A stretch of 64,000 bases of DNA, from positions 62,001 to 126,000 of the forward strand of contig JANVFP010000016.1 in the NCBI GenBank assembly GCA_027919835.1, read 5' to 3'. The position numbers and the translations under genes are program-made. The notes under the pieces were generated by a model, which did no database searches, was not told the DNA's origin, and saw nothing but the letters and a program-made list of their open reading frames with translations. The stretch is from Lentinula raphanica. Its lineage: Eukaryota > Basidiomycota > Agaricomycetes > Agaricales > Omphalotaceae. Within the stretch, counting starts at the first letter, position 1; each line of letters begins with the position of its first letter. This document shows positions 19,603-35,547 of this stretch, in pieces.

Positions 19603-21806
19603 TCAGAGCTTCAGATAACCTATGTTCGCCGCTTGTATTATGATTCCCTTGGAATGCGAAGTCAATACCGGTGCGGCAGATATATGTGAGATCTAGAACT
19701 CACCAGATATTTCGATTGGAGGCGAGAGTTGTTGAATGAACCCGGAGCAAACCACAACTATGTACAAAGAATGATTATCAAAGATTGCATGAACCATGAT
19801 GCTGGAAACATACCCCGGGATGCCCAGTAGGCCTATAGCCTACTTCGTATTCGCCCTCTTCGTCTAATCCATAGGGCAAAGTGTGAACCTCGCTCAGAAT
19901 TTCATCGCTCAATAAATCCTCCAGTGTTTTGGACATATTGCGATAGCCGGTGCTAACCCATGAAGTATACAGCTCAGATAAGGACAAGCTCATAATTACA
20001 GCAATCAAGAACAGCACTCACGCGAATATCACTACGTCGGCTTCGATCTCTGAGCCATCAGAGAAAACCATCGATGTCTGCGTGAATTTTTGAATCTCAA
20101 CGCCAGATTTGACCTTGATATCGCCAGAGATGATCTTTTCCCCACAGCCGACGTCCATCCCTGGAGTTCATGAAAGTCATGATTAGGAATGGAGAAGTCA
20201 AACGAAATTTGATTGGCACATACAAAATCCTGAGGAGGTACATCAGCCTACAGCATTACAGGTATGATTTTGAGCAAGGACAACTCACCACCGAAGCGTA
20301 GATACACTAGGGGAAGAATACCAGCACCAAATGGGCCCATATCAACTTTCAACCCAGCTCTTCTCAACCCCTCGATAAGATCCTTCTCTCGATCCCATGT
20401 TAACCCTCTAGTCTCTGCCAGAATCTCAAAAAGTCGTAGGGTAGGTATAGAGAAAGCACGAATATCCGAAACTTCGATAGGGACTTCGGGCGGGTAGACT
20501 TGAAGATGTTGTTCCGCTATTATACTTGCCGGCTGAACAACGCTACTGCTGCGCTGCATCATAGTCACAGATTTGGCATTGTGTTTCGTTAGATCGAGGG
20601 CGATATCAGCTGCGCTGTTTCCCGTGCCCACGACTATTACTCGCTTTCCTGCGTAATCTGCACCGCCTGAAAATCCTTCGGAGTGTACAATCCGGCCTTG
20701 GAAAAGCTCCTGACCTTCGATAGTGGGCACATACGTTTCCCCGAGCATGCCAGTCGCGACGATGACATGCTTTGGATGTAAGACGTGTGTTTGACCTGCT
20801 CTTTCGACTGTGACGGTCCACTTCCTCGAGTCTTTGTCATAGGTCGGCGCAGGCATAACACGAGATTTTGTCCAAACTAAGAGATCCTGTGAGACGACAT
20901 ATTGTTCCAACCAATCTGCGAGCTTGTCGCGAGGTGTCCAGAAAGGCCAGTTCGAAGGAAAGGGTTGATAGAGTACTGAAGATCTCGGGAAGTGAGATAC
21001 ATAAATGATAGGGGAAAGAGTGACGACTCACGAGTGTGGTGAGTTTTCGGAGTATGAAGCGCTAAGGTTGGGTATCGTCGACGCCAAGTGTCTCCGACAC
21101 GGTCATTCTTCTCCACGACAAGAGTGGGTATTCTCATTTGGTTTAATCTTGCCGCCACTTGAAGTCCGTTCTGCCCAGCACCAACTGTAGAAGAACGTCA
21201 TCCCTTTTCTGCGCCTTGGGGAAGCAAGGCAAAACACATACTGATCAATACTTCCGGCTCATGCTCTGCGTTACGCCATTTCGTATCGCGGACTTCACCC
21301 CACGTAGGATTCCTACTCTCATATATATCTTCCGATGCACCATCTTCTTCGTAGCCTTTCAAGCTATCCAAAGTCATAAGAACGGTAGAAGCCTTCCATC
21401 CTTCGATATCCTCTACCTCTGTGGTACTCGTGAGATTGACATATCCTCGTCCGTTTGCAATCGGGGTCGAAAACGTGAAACCAGCGTTCACAGTCCCAGG
21501 CATGGGTCCCGGAGCCGGCTTGTAGTACTGGTCACTCCCGAGCTCGAATTCAGAGAATTTTGACGTCGGGAGATGCTCCGATAAGTAGGCGGAAATTTTC
21601 TCATGACCGTGAAGAGTCCGCAAGTCCCAGTTGAAAGCCAGAAAGTCTCGGAGCCATCCGTTTGGAAGGAAAAGAGAGGTGGTGCCTGCTATGTCTCCAC
21701 GCTGGAGACATTCAGAAAAACGTATGAACCAGGAGGAGGCTACTTCGTCTGATAAGGTCGGATCCATGGGAGATGGGAAAGATGGGAATGAGAGGAAAGG
21801 ATTCAT
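19603..21806 (-). CDS. FAD-dependent monooxygenase (FMO/BVMO type) with NTF2-like N-terminus
   Basis: Eight exons, complement(19603-19647, 19704-19757, 19814-19952, 20022-20160, 20224-20229, 20289-20975, 21032-21184, 21242-21806), 595 residues. Residues 1-185 form an NTF2/SnoaL-like domain. Then come the FAD Rossmann motif IIGAGQNGLQVAARL (split by intron 1), a GDTWRRRYP segment, the linker motif FQGRIVHSEGF near residue 300 (compare FxGxxxHxxxY/F/W of FMO and Baeyer-Villiger enzymes) and the NADPH motif VVGTGNSAADIA. The end has VVIFATGYRN and GHPGLWFAPGSF. It should oxygenate a small substrate with NADPH and O2. A 6-nt exon (GATTTT) restores the FGGFWMDVG motif; skipping it is also in frame. 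Neighbours are a reductase and dehydrogenases. Confidence 0.85.
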
Positions 21807-22440
21807 GAGTATTTATCTAGACGTTATTGAATGCCACAGAAAAAAACTTACATGGCCTCCTGACTGCTCAGATTATACAGTTGTTCCCAGAAAGTGCAGT
21901 TGGTTTGAGTCGTCAGCAATTATAACTTCGTCGGGTGGGGTTTAACCGCGGATACCATGTGAACCCTGGGGGATGAGATTCCTAGCGACAAAAGCGCAAC
22001 AAATATCAATATGACGACTGGAGTGATAGACTCTGTGATAACAAATATCAGAGAAGTGGGACCTCTAGAACACTCGGTACCAGCGAACAGTCATCGATCT
22101 TGCATAAGTATGAGATATTGTACCGCGTATGCTTGGTCATTGTCCACAATGGGTTTATAAAGTGAGCTATAGAAGAGGAAATATCAATACAGCATCTGTA
22201 AATCATGATTAGTACAACGTACCAGATACTATAGAGGGGAAAGATGAAAATACAGTAAGCCTCTTCGAATAATAAGCTTCTAGTAGTTCTAGTGCTTTTC
22301 TTGATTCACTCGGCATGCCCACGAGCATGCAGATTCTCGCACTCAAGGAATCGATTGAAAGTTTCAGATAGAGATGCGATATTGAACCGGGGCCGTCAGT
22401 TGAACAAGACAATTCCCTGGGAATTCCTCTAAATTTAAAT
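21807..22440. other. Intergenic
   Basis: A 67-codon minus frame at 22209-22412 has no recognisable features. Upstream sequence of the monooxygenase should carry its promoter; no TATA consensus found. Confidence 0.3.
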
Positions 22441-22454
22441 TCCCACGTTCAATC

Positions 22455-23431
22455 CTGGACCTGTTCAACTTCAAGCACGCGTACGTTGTGGCTGCTGGCA
22501 CCTACAGTTTACCGTTAACTTCTGGGTCGTACCAAGAGCGGGTTAGTGTCGAAGACATAACTACAGATAGACCATGGAAATTCATTGGAGATGATTCTCA
22601 TATTTGTCCCGCCACGAATCGTAATGACTCTACGAAAAAATTTGTGGTAAGCTGCCTTTAGCCGTTTTTTTTATACCCTGTCAGTCTTACTACCTCAAAG
22701 CAAACAGACGTATTCTCTTGAAGCCTAACGCCATCGACTCTCAATACAATACCATCATTTTGGAATCTACCCTCACGTCATTCACTGGCAGCATGTCCAT
22801 GCTCAGGCCCAAAAGATGCTGAACTATGTTCAGGTACGCTCATTATTCTCTTCCTCATTTCACTGTAATACGTTGCTCATTTTCACCGTATGCTAGAGTT
22901 CTTATATCCTCGACCGTCATTCACCATCCTGCCTCTGAACCTTCCAGGGTCACAGCAACTCGTCATGGAAACTCGAGCAACTGATCGAGACTACTCCCCT
23001 GCCGTTGCACATAGCCACTCGAACTACCGAATGCACAAACGCTCTTTCCTGGCCGTTGGCCGAGGACTTGGAAGTCCCTTCATTGGTCGCCAGCCCAATG
23101 GCGCAACCTTGAGGAAGCCGTCATCATCGCGCCCATCCTAGCGAAGTATCTGATGAGGTACATCCTGCTTGTGCCGCGCTATTACAGAATGACACCAGGG
23201 GTACACCTACAGGTACTCAATCAGACACCTAATCAACTCTTCTGATATCCTTCTCACCCCAAGCATCGTTTTCAGGTCCCATTCCTTTTTTTCATTTCGG
23301 TCCTTGTTGACGGAGGACTACTAGTTTCATGCCTGTGTTGTCGGCGATGTCGTTCAATATCTGTCGCGAACAGCTTCCGAATGCATACTATTCGTGGCCA
23401 GGTTGACACAGTGGTGGTGGCACGATGGTGA
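22455..23431 (+). CDS. Unrecognised multi-exon gene, partial model
   Basis: Several plus-strand segments look like exons bounded by GT..AG introns. One at about 22455-22649 reads LFNFKHAYVVAAGTYSLP..DSTKKFV before GTAAGC. A second at about 22755-22835 reads HHFGIYPHVIHWQHVHAQAQ before GTACGC. A third at about 23078-23213 reads HWSPAQWRNLEEAVIIAPIL and YILLVPRYYRMTPGVHLQ before GTACTC. After TTTTCAG at 23276 comes VPFLFFISVLVDGGLLVSC, ending at a TGA at about 23431. I could not find a single in-frame chain or a certain start, and I do not recognise the family. It could be a live membrane-associated enzyme or a decaying gene. Confidence 0.3.
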
Positions 23432-23814
23432 GGAATTCAATTTCAAAGAATATGCACACTACATACTCTATGACGATACCAGAACTCAGCTCACTCCGAC
23501 GCTTAAGGCGTATGAGACGATGTTATCGCACACATCTGAAATCATGTCCATTTAATTTCGACTGTCAATTTTCAGCATGCTGATTGGCTTCGTAGTAATT
23601 GAACTTCTTCGTCAATGGTTTGAACATGAACATTCAGCTTCGAGGGTGTACCTATGACCGTCAAATCAGACAAGTAGTCCTTGTGTCCGGTCTACTTTCT
23701 GTCGAGTGTGTGCACATTTGTCGATCAAATATGTAATGTGAGTAGTCATATCGATGTATACAGTGTTGCAGGTTATCGTATGTTGGTGATAGGTTAAAAG
23801 TTTGTCGTACTGGT
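23432..23814. other. Intergenic
   Basis: No ORF of interest. The last about 55 bases (from CAGTGTTGCA near 23760) already match the 3' flank of the second dehydrogenase near 25373, so the duplicated segment includes the 3' UTR. Confidence 0.35.
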
Positions 23815-24913
23815 CTACATCGTCGAAATATCAATCACGAATCGGAATTGCACCTGCGACTTTGTGACCCTTTCATATGCCTCGTTGATATATGACGCAG
23901 GAATCGTCTCAATCTCCGGAAAGATCTGTTTTTCTCCACACAGATCCAACATTTTCTGAGTCTCTGCATTTCCACCAATCATCGAGCCATGTACACCGAT
24001 TCGATGAGCGTACAGACTATGGGCAAAGATCCGTAGTTGATTGCTGGGTGCGCCGACTTGGATGAAAGTGCCATCTCGACGAAGACATGAGAGATATAGA
24101 TCGAGTGGGATTTCAGCAGACACCGTGTTGATGATGATGTCGAGCTTTCGCTCGAGTTTCGAGAATACGTCGGGCTCGCTAGTCGCAACGTACTCATCTG
24201 CTCCGAGCCGAATACCCAGCTCCTTTTTACTGTTGGTTTGGGAGAAGACGATTACTTCGGATCCTAGGGCTCTATAGGTGAGACGATGAGTTACACGCCA
24301 AGTTTTGAATCGAAACTGATTTCTACTTTGCGAATTTGACACCCATGTGTCCTAATCCACCAAATCCAATTATGCCCACTTTCTTCCCTGGACCAACGTT
24401 CCAGTGATTCAGCGGAGAGTACATCGTGATACCTGCGCACATTAACGGTGCTGCTTTATCCAATGGAATGCTCTCCGGGACGCTCAGCACGAAAGCCTGG
24501 TCGACTACAATGTACTGCGAAAAACCCCTCTGGGTTATCGTGCCATCCTTGGGATCTTTCGAGTTGTAGGTCAACACCAGATTGGAAGAGCAATACTGCT
24601 CTTCTCCATCGTGACAACTCTGACACTGGCGACAACTGTTCACCATACACCCTACACCGACGCGGTCACCGATTCTGAACCTGGTAACATTCTTCCCGAC
24701 TACGCTAACAATGCCAGCGATTTCGTGACCGACGACTATGGGAAAAGGTGTCCCTCCCCATTCATCGCGGCTGGTGTGGATGTCAGTGTGACAGATCCCT
24801 ACGTATTTTATGTCGATACCGACGTCTTCGTCGTCTGGTGCACGACGGGTGAGGGTGATTGGTTCTGTTTTCTCAGGAGAAGTAGCAGCCCATGCTTTGA
24901 CTTGTCTGGACAT
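23815..24913 (-). CDS. Zinc alcohol dehydrogenase, CAD type (copy 1)
   Basis: Two exons, complement(23815-24271, 24327-24913), 347 residues. N-terminal GroES-like domain: GICHTDIHT (catalytic Zn Cys), GHEIAG (His/Glu), structural zinc site [15 protein letters not shown] (about residues 100-114), [10 protein letters not shown]; Rossmann domain with [14 protein letters not shown] just before the intron, then GSMIGG. This combination is that of NADP-dependent cinnamyl alcohol dehydrogenases, which interconvert aromatic or aliphatic aldehydes and alcohols in the cytosol. Copy 2 downstream has identical exon lengths and roughly nine in ten identical residues. A role in lignin-aldehyde detoxification or secondary metabolism is inference. 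Confidence 0.92.
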
Positions 24914-25106
24914 CTGTGTACGAGATGCGTTAGTAAGACGATGCTCTAGATGTGACAGTCATTGACAAAACCCTCACTGTCGAAGTAAGATTTGCAAGAG
25001 CGATGTTAGGGTACTCGGTAGGGTGCAGGTTGGGTCTCCTTCTATCTATCTTTTAAGTTTCATACTTAAAGTTCAGTAATTAATCATCACTCGCAGATTA
25101 TCGTGT

Positions 25107-25133
25107 GGACTCTGGCATGTCGACGGCAGAGTT
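25107..25133 (-). promoter_or_regulatory. Conserved upstream box of ADH copy 1
   Basis: 27-bp block centred on ATGTCGACGG, nearly identical to 26719-26745 before copy 2. In both genes it begins 194 bp beyond the start codon although intervening sequence has diverged; it contains the palindrome GTCGAC. Likely a retained transcription-factor site. Confidence 0.5.
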
Positions 25134-25423
25134 GGTCCTATTCAGCAGCTATCCGCGAGACGCACAGAGTCAGCCAGATAGAGCACCTTAACTTTACTAG
25201 TCAAGTACGCGATCATAGTCGGGTCCGGAGAGAACTTCAACTTGGAAAGAGCCTAAAGGTGGACTGTCGAATGTGTATGCACAATGCACATTCCACCTTG
25301 GCACATTCTAATGCTACTAATAAAGACTAGAATTATAATGTATTGTAAGTGGTCTTGTCTATTACTCTATACAGTGTTGCAAATTGATCTATGTTTCGAT
25401 AGGCTAAGGTTAATTGTACTATT

Positions 25424-26525
25424 CTACATCGTCGAAATATCGATTACGAATCGGAACTGCACCTGCGACTTCATGACCCTCTCATACGCCTCGTTTATAT
25501 ATGAAGCAGGGATCGTCTCAATCTCCGGAAAGATGAGCTTTTCTCCACAAAGATCCAACATCTTCTGAGTCTCTGCAATGCCACCAATCATCGATCCATG
25601 TACACCAATCCGATGAATGTACAGACTATGGGGAGAGATCCGTAGCTGGTCGCTGGGTGCGCCGACTTGGATGAGTGTGCCATCTCGACGAAGGCAGGAC
25701 AGATATAGATCGAGTGGGATTTCAGCAGACACCGTGTTGATGATGATGTCGAACTTTCGCTCGAGTTTGGTGAACGCGTCGGGCTCGCTCGTCGCAACGT
25801 AGGCATCTGCTCCGAGCCGAATACCCAGCTCCTTTTTACTGTTCGTTTGGGAGAAGACGGTTACTTCGGATCCTAGGGCTCTGCAAGTAAGACGATGAGT
25901 TACACGCCAAGTTTCAAATAAGAGTTGATTTCACTTACTTAGCGAGCTTGACACCCATGTGTCCTAATCCACCGAATCCGATTATGCCCACTCTCTTTCC
26001 TGGACCAGCGTTCCAGTGATTCAGCGGGGAGTACATTGTGATACCTGCACACATCAACGGTGCTGCTTTATCCAATGGAATGCTCTCCGGGACGCTCAAC
26101 ACGAAAGCCTGGTCGACTACAATGTACTGTGAATAACCACCTTGAGTGATGGTGCCATCCTTGGGATCTTTCGAGTTATATGTCAACACTAGGTTGGAAG
26201 TGCAATACTGCTCTTCTCCATCGTGACAATTCTGGCACTGGCGACAGCTGTTCACCATGCAGCCTACACCGACGCGGTCACCGACTTTGAATTTGGTAAC
26301 GTTCTTTCCGACTGCACTGACAACGCCAGCGATTTCGTGGCCGACGACCAGAGGAAACGTTGTTTCTCTCCATTCGTTGCGAATGGTATGGATATCGGAG
26401 TGACAGATCCCAGCATATTTGATATCGATTGCAACGTCTTCGTCGTCTGGTGCTCGACGAGTAAGGGTAATGGGTTCTGTCTTCCCAGGAGAGGTAGCAG
26501 CCCAGGCTTTGACTTGTTTGGACAT
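25424..26525 (-). CDS. Zinc alcohol dehydrogenase, CAD type (copy 2)
   Basis: Two exons, complement(25424-25880, 25939-26525), 347 residues; exon lengths (457 and 587) equal those of copy 1. Same motifs: [50 protein letters not shown]. All zinc ligands are present in both, so both should be active. Differences cluster in positions such as [12 protein letters not shown] versus [12 protein letters not shown], near the substrate pocket loop. The tandem copies point the same way with 510 bp between them. Duplication included 3' UTR and promoter. Confidence 0.92.
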
Positions 26526-26665
26526 CTGTGAGCAGGACGGGTAAGACTTTTGTTTGGCAGGGCAGCAGTTGACAAAAAAACCCTTACTTCTGGAAGAAGC
26601 TTGGGAGGACTCTGGTTGGGGGCTCGAAGTTCAGGGAGATGCAGATTGACTCTCCTTCCCTCATG

Positions 26666-26673
26666 CTTTTATA
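26666..26673 (-). promoter_or_regulatory. TATA box of ADH copy 2
   Basis: TATAAAAG on the minus strand, 141 bp before the start codon. Copy 1 has no equally good match at the same place (CTTTTAAGTTTCATAC around 25050), so the two copies may differ in expression. Confidence 0.5.
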
Positions 26674-26718
26674 CCCAAAAGTCAGTGATTACTACGACAA
26701 TCCTGATGATTAACCTTT

Positions 26719-26745
26719 GGACTCCGGTATGTCGACGGAAGAGTT
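26719..26745 (-). promoter_or_regulatory. Conserved upstream box of ADH copy 2
   Basis: Partner of the block at 25107-25133; differs at three or four positions and keeps the GTCGAC palindrome and the 194-bp spacing to the ATG. Confidence 0.5.
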
Positions 26746-27086
26746 TTGGCAGTTAGTAGTCAGCATGTTGGCATCAAATTCCGCGCACAGTTGGTTGGAG
26801 TACAGATATCTGCGGAGGATATTCTAGGATATTGAGTAAGAATAAAACCAGACGGGGTATCTTAGTAGCGCACACTTGAGTCGTTGATGTCGCCATCGGA
26901 TTCGGACCCGGTGGCCAAAGCGCGATCACGTGAAAATGCAATTACATAATCTCTCGAGTCCCGCAGAATTCAGGCGCGCGCGTTGAAGTCAACCAACCTC
27001 TTCCTTATTCTATTCACAACCAGTTCATTTTTTCTATCCTTTCATTTCATTCGCTTCTTCTTCTTTTCTTTCGAATCTCTTTAGAC

Positions 27087-28779
27087 ATGTCTACTTCTCT
27101 ATCAAGTTCAAACAATCTAGACATGCTGGCCTTGTCATCCGCTTCATCAACATCTTTATCTTCCTCAACCTCCGGCTTGTCTTCTTTCACGCTCTTTGAC
27201 AGAAAATGCAACAATTCTGGCTCCTCTCAAACCTCTCAAACGGACATCTCACCTCCGGGATCGCCTTTTGGTGAAGACGCTGAAGATACTTGTATTAGTA
27301 GGCGAAGATTGTTCGAACTCTCCCCAAACGAATGCTGGAATCCGTCATTGAAGGAGACGCTTGAGAAGCCCAATAAGAGTGGCTCTACATACCGCTCAGG
27401 ATGTCAAGAATCTCCCTATGCCGAATCTCCTACTGCTGTAGATGAAGCTGGATACGAGGCCGAAGCCTCCGATGACAACGACCAGCCCGTCTTTGCGCTG
27501 GCTAAGGACAGGAAGAGGAAGAAGAGAACGCTCAAGCCTAAACAAAGAGCTGGGCATCAGGCTGAGGTACGCGCTCACCTTCAAGCAAGGTCATCAAAAT
27601 GATATGCAAACACCTTTTTAGTCGATAATCGAATTGGACAGAGTAGAGCTTTGCACACAGCTACCTTCCACAATCCTCGATGAACAGGATTTTGATACTC
27701 GATACCAGAGCACTCTGCCTTTGTCAAAACCTGTTCTGAGACCAAAATTTGAAGATCTCGACTCGCCCTCTCCCATCGTCGCTCTCCCTTCTCCAAGATT
27801 TTTGAACTCTGTTCCTCGTCTTCTGCAAGTATCACCTTTCCTGGCCTACCAGATCGATACCGCAGCTCAGTTGTTTCCTGAGCACGATCGAATCCGCCGA
27901 GTAGCAGGCGTCAAGTCTGGCATGGGACTGGGACTTTCAATTCCCGGGATGCTCGAACCGCGTTTTCAAAGTTCTATACTTTCATCGAACGAAAACACAG
28001 TATCGCCAGATCTCACGCGACCTACTGCAAACCTACAATCGGACAAGGCCGCGAAGAAGAAAGCTCTCAATCTGATCGGACTTGGTATCCAATTGCCCCA
28101 GGGTTCGCCTTCGGAATTCCCTTCTGTTAGCCCGTCGATTATGAACCCAACTTCGACCATCGATACGGAGTGTGCGAAACGCCGATCTTTTCTTGGACTT
28201 GGTCATGGTGTTCCTTCTGCTCGTAAGCAAAGTCGTACGATTCTTACTAACACCCAATCGATTGGTGATTGCGTTACGGCCGTCCATTCATCGCAGTCGA
28301 CTATACGCTTGGTCACTCCCTCGAACTCTGTCAGAGATCCGATCATGTCAGAGAAAAACCAGGAAGAACCACAAGATGTTGATCTGGTTCGTCAGCGGCG
28401 AGCAGGCATCACTCTAGACCACTTCCTATCTCAGAAAGAGCCTTCGCGTCTTCGCAAGCGGCAATTGTATCCTATCTTTGAATCTCCTACTCCTTCTACC
28501 CGCTCTGTGGAAACTACCTCGTTCACTATCCTTCCTACCTCAAACTGTGTTCTCGATTCAGCGTCTCTGATTGACTCGCACTTCAAGACATCACCTGCGC
28601 TCTCAAACGAACCGACCGAATGTTGCAAGACGAAGACATCATCGTTTCGAAAGGCGTCATCATCTCCATGTTCTCCCTCATGCTCAGACTATTCAACTGC
28701 GCTTTCGTATGAGATGAACCCATATTGCTCTTCAATGTTATCCAGTTGGGACCCCATGTTAGCGAAGACATTGTTCTAG
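27087..28779 (+). CDS. Ser-rich, probably nuclear orphan protein
   Basis: Two exons, 27087-27566 and 27622-28779, joined in phase 0 across a 55-bp intron; 545 residues. N-terminus is a Ser/Thr-rich low-complexity stretch; a basic cluster KDRKRKKRTLKPKQR near residue 145 resembles a nuclear localisation signal. Further motifs: SPPGSPFGED, ALPSPRFLNSVPRLLQ, KKKALNLIGLGIQLPQGSP, RRSFLGLGHGVPSARK and QRRAGITLDHFLSQK; several S/T-P sites suggest a kinase substrate. I recognise no domain. The 5' flank is pyrimidine-rich (26990-27080), common for fungal promoters, and has a CACGTG E-box at about 26929. Well separated neighbours; function unknown. Confidence 0.7.
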
Positions 28780-29140
28780 GTTGTGATGCTCTTCCATAGT
28801 CCTCCTACTGGTTTGCATCGCGTACGTATCATTCGCAGATTGTAGTATCAGAAGTATATATAGGGAATATACTCATTCATCTTCCTCGATGGTTCAGTGA
28901 AGAATGGAATCAAATTACAGCCCATAGAGCCAAGAATAAGATGTACATACAGTCGACCTAGAGTAGCTATTGTGGAACATATGTTATGTATAGAATATAG
29001 TGTCAGAATCTGTTTTGATACGACCGATGATGTTGAGAAGGAGTGTCCGAACCACAGCTGAGTATGCTACGCAGCTCGGCAAAGGCAAGCAACCAGACAA
29101 AAGCAAGAAAATCAACAGAGGAAGGAAGGAAAATACTAGT
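28780..29140. other. Convergent 3' intergenic region
   Basis: Lies between the stops of two converging genes. AT-rich, with no ORF beyond chance frames. No repeat seen. Confidence 0.4.
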
Positions 29141-33963
<4,823 letters not shown>

Positions 33964-34307
33964 CGCGTACAAAAGTTGAGTTTGTCGCGACTGTGGTCGT
34001 CGTTGAGTACAAAGAATTGTTGATACGCAATTAGGTAAGAAATCCACCACGTGCGAATTGAAATGATTCGTCAATAAGATAAGTTGGTCGGCTCCTTCCG
34101 GCCGAAGGATATAGGATTTGGGAAGTATAAGTAATTGAGGGGTTTGCCTGGGGCTTGGCCCCGCGTTACCCACCCGTGAATGGGAGAGTAGCCGGACACC
34201 CCAGACAGAGCCCAATGCTCCACCGAGGCTACTCGACCCCCAAATAGAGCGAAGGGCGATAGCTTCTACAAGCATGACATTCAATGACACTATAACTTTG
34301 AATTTGG
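33964..34307. other. Upstream region of SMC5
   Basis: No ORF. Contains small GC-rich hairpins (GGGGCTTGGCCCC near 34150; GAGTAGCC near 34187 and its complement GGCTACTC near 34227). SMC5 promoter expected here. Confidence 0.35.
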
Positions 34308-34535
34308 TTAGAGAAATTGAGGTAGTGAAAGTTGAGTCAGAATCAAGGGAATGTGAGCATTGAGAATTAGGAATTATAGTAGGAACTAAGGAATTAGAAG
34401 TTGAGGAATTATTAATTAGGAGTTGAGGAATTGAATGTCAAAGAATTGAGAATTAAGGAATTGAACAGCGAGCATCGAGAAGTTGAGAATTAGAGAATTG
34501 AGCACTGAAGAATTAAGTAGTTGAGGAATTGAAGT
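34308..34535. repeat. Degenerate GAATTGAG-type tandem tract
   Basis: About 225 bp built from irregular repeats of GAATT, GAGAATT, GAGGAATTGA and TTGAG units. It overlaps the last codons and 3' flank of the 344-residue orphan. Low complexity by slippage; no coding meaning seen beyond the overlap. Confidence 0.65.
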
Positions 34536-35547
34536 TATCGTAGTTGTCCATCATCATCTGCACTCGATTCCAAGCCATACAGTAGTTGTTCACATCGAAA
34601 GCAATGTTGTAAGTCTGTCGTTCCAAACGCATCGTGAGCTCTATGGGTTTCCAGAAGTCGTACATTTCTGCAGAGTTCGGGCGATTCGTCCAGAATAGGA
34701 AATGATTCTTGGTCCACTTTGACCGATTACCCTCTTCTCCTTTAGGATCCCGCTTCGTCTCGAATCTGAAGAAGTTCGCCGCTGCCTGCTGGAATTTTGG
34801 GAATGAGAGACCTTCGTTTGGCGCAATCCCTGCCTGATCGATACCGAGTTTGCTGATTACGTCGCTAAGCACTAGGATAGTTGTGTGATTGGGAGCGTTG
34901 AGGGAGACCTCCTTGGTCTTGAAAATGGAAAGGTTGTTCTTGATGTAGAGGAGGTTTTGATTGGTGAAGATGGGCAGGGGAAGGTATCGATGATAGTACG
35001 CCATAGTGTAGAGTTGTGGCGGGATTTCGATGACCCTCAGTTGAGTTGGGTCCGCGTTTGTCTCGATGATCTCCTCCATGACAGTGTGGTCCACCCTAGA
35101 GGTCGGATCGTGCGCATCCGCGTGTTGAGTAGGAATGTGGTCCTTGCTTGGCAGCGCCTCATTCTCCGCGTCGTTCATATCCTGCATCCATCCCAGAATT
35201 TTTGCCGGTATATAGTCCTTCACTCGATCGAAGAGTGTCTCGCTCCTACGGATGGCGTTCCACTCCTCAGAGGAGACCGAAATCAACGAGGCTGTGGGGG
35301 AACCATTCTCCTGCTCGAGCCCTGCCTTGAACCTAGCCTGCCTCTCCCTCCTCCAGTCGTTCTTCTCCTCGATCTCGTGGTTCTTCTTCAGCTTCAGCTC
35401 CAAAGGCATCCTCCTCAGGAAATCCTCGAACCCTGCTATATGTGTTCTCCTCTCTCGTCCCTCTTGGGCAATAGAAGGGCCTGATCTCCGTAGAAGTGAC
35501 AGCCTGGTTCGTGTTTCGGCGATTTTGTTGGGTGTATGCTGGGCCAT
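34513..35547 (-). CDS. Orphan protein, 344 residues, single exon
   Basis: Intronless frame in a genome where most genes have introns. Charged N-terminal half (ETRTRLSLLRRSG, ELKLKKNHEIEEKNDWRRER) with coiled-coil tendency; central SEEWNAIRRSETLFDRVKDY and PAKILGWMQDMND; C-terminal half rich in aromatic residues (AYYHRYLPLPIFTNQNLLY, KNHFLFWTNRP, YDFWKPIELTMRLERQ). No known domain recognised. Lack of introns, flanking low-complexity and hairpin-rich DNA, and an ORF ending inside a repeat fit a transposon-associated or very young lineage-specific gene. It could be part of an unrecognised element. Confidence 0.55.
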   Translation of the reverse strand: MAQHTPNKIAETRTRLSLLRRSGPSIAQEGRERRTHIAGFEDFLRRMPLELKLKKNHEIEEKNDWRRERQARFKAGLEQENGSPTASLISVSSEEWNAIRRSETLFDRVKDYIPAKILGWMQDMNDAENEALPSKDHIPTQHADAHDPTSRVDHTVMEEIIETNADPTQLRVIEIPPQLYTMAYYHRYLPLPIFTNQNLLYIKNNLSIFKTKEVSLNAPNHTTILVLSDVISKLGIDQAGIAPNEGLSFPKFQQAAANFFRFETKRDPKGEEGNRSKWTKNHFLFWTNRPNSAEMYDFWKPIELTMRLERQTYNIAFDVNNYCMAWNRVQMMMDNYDNFNSSTT

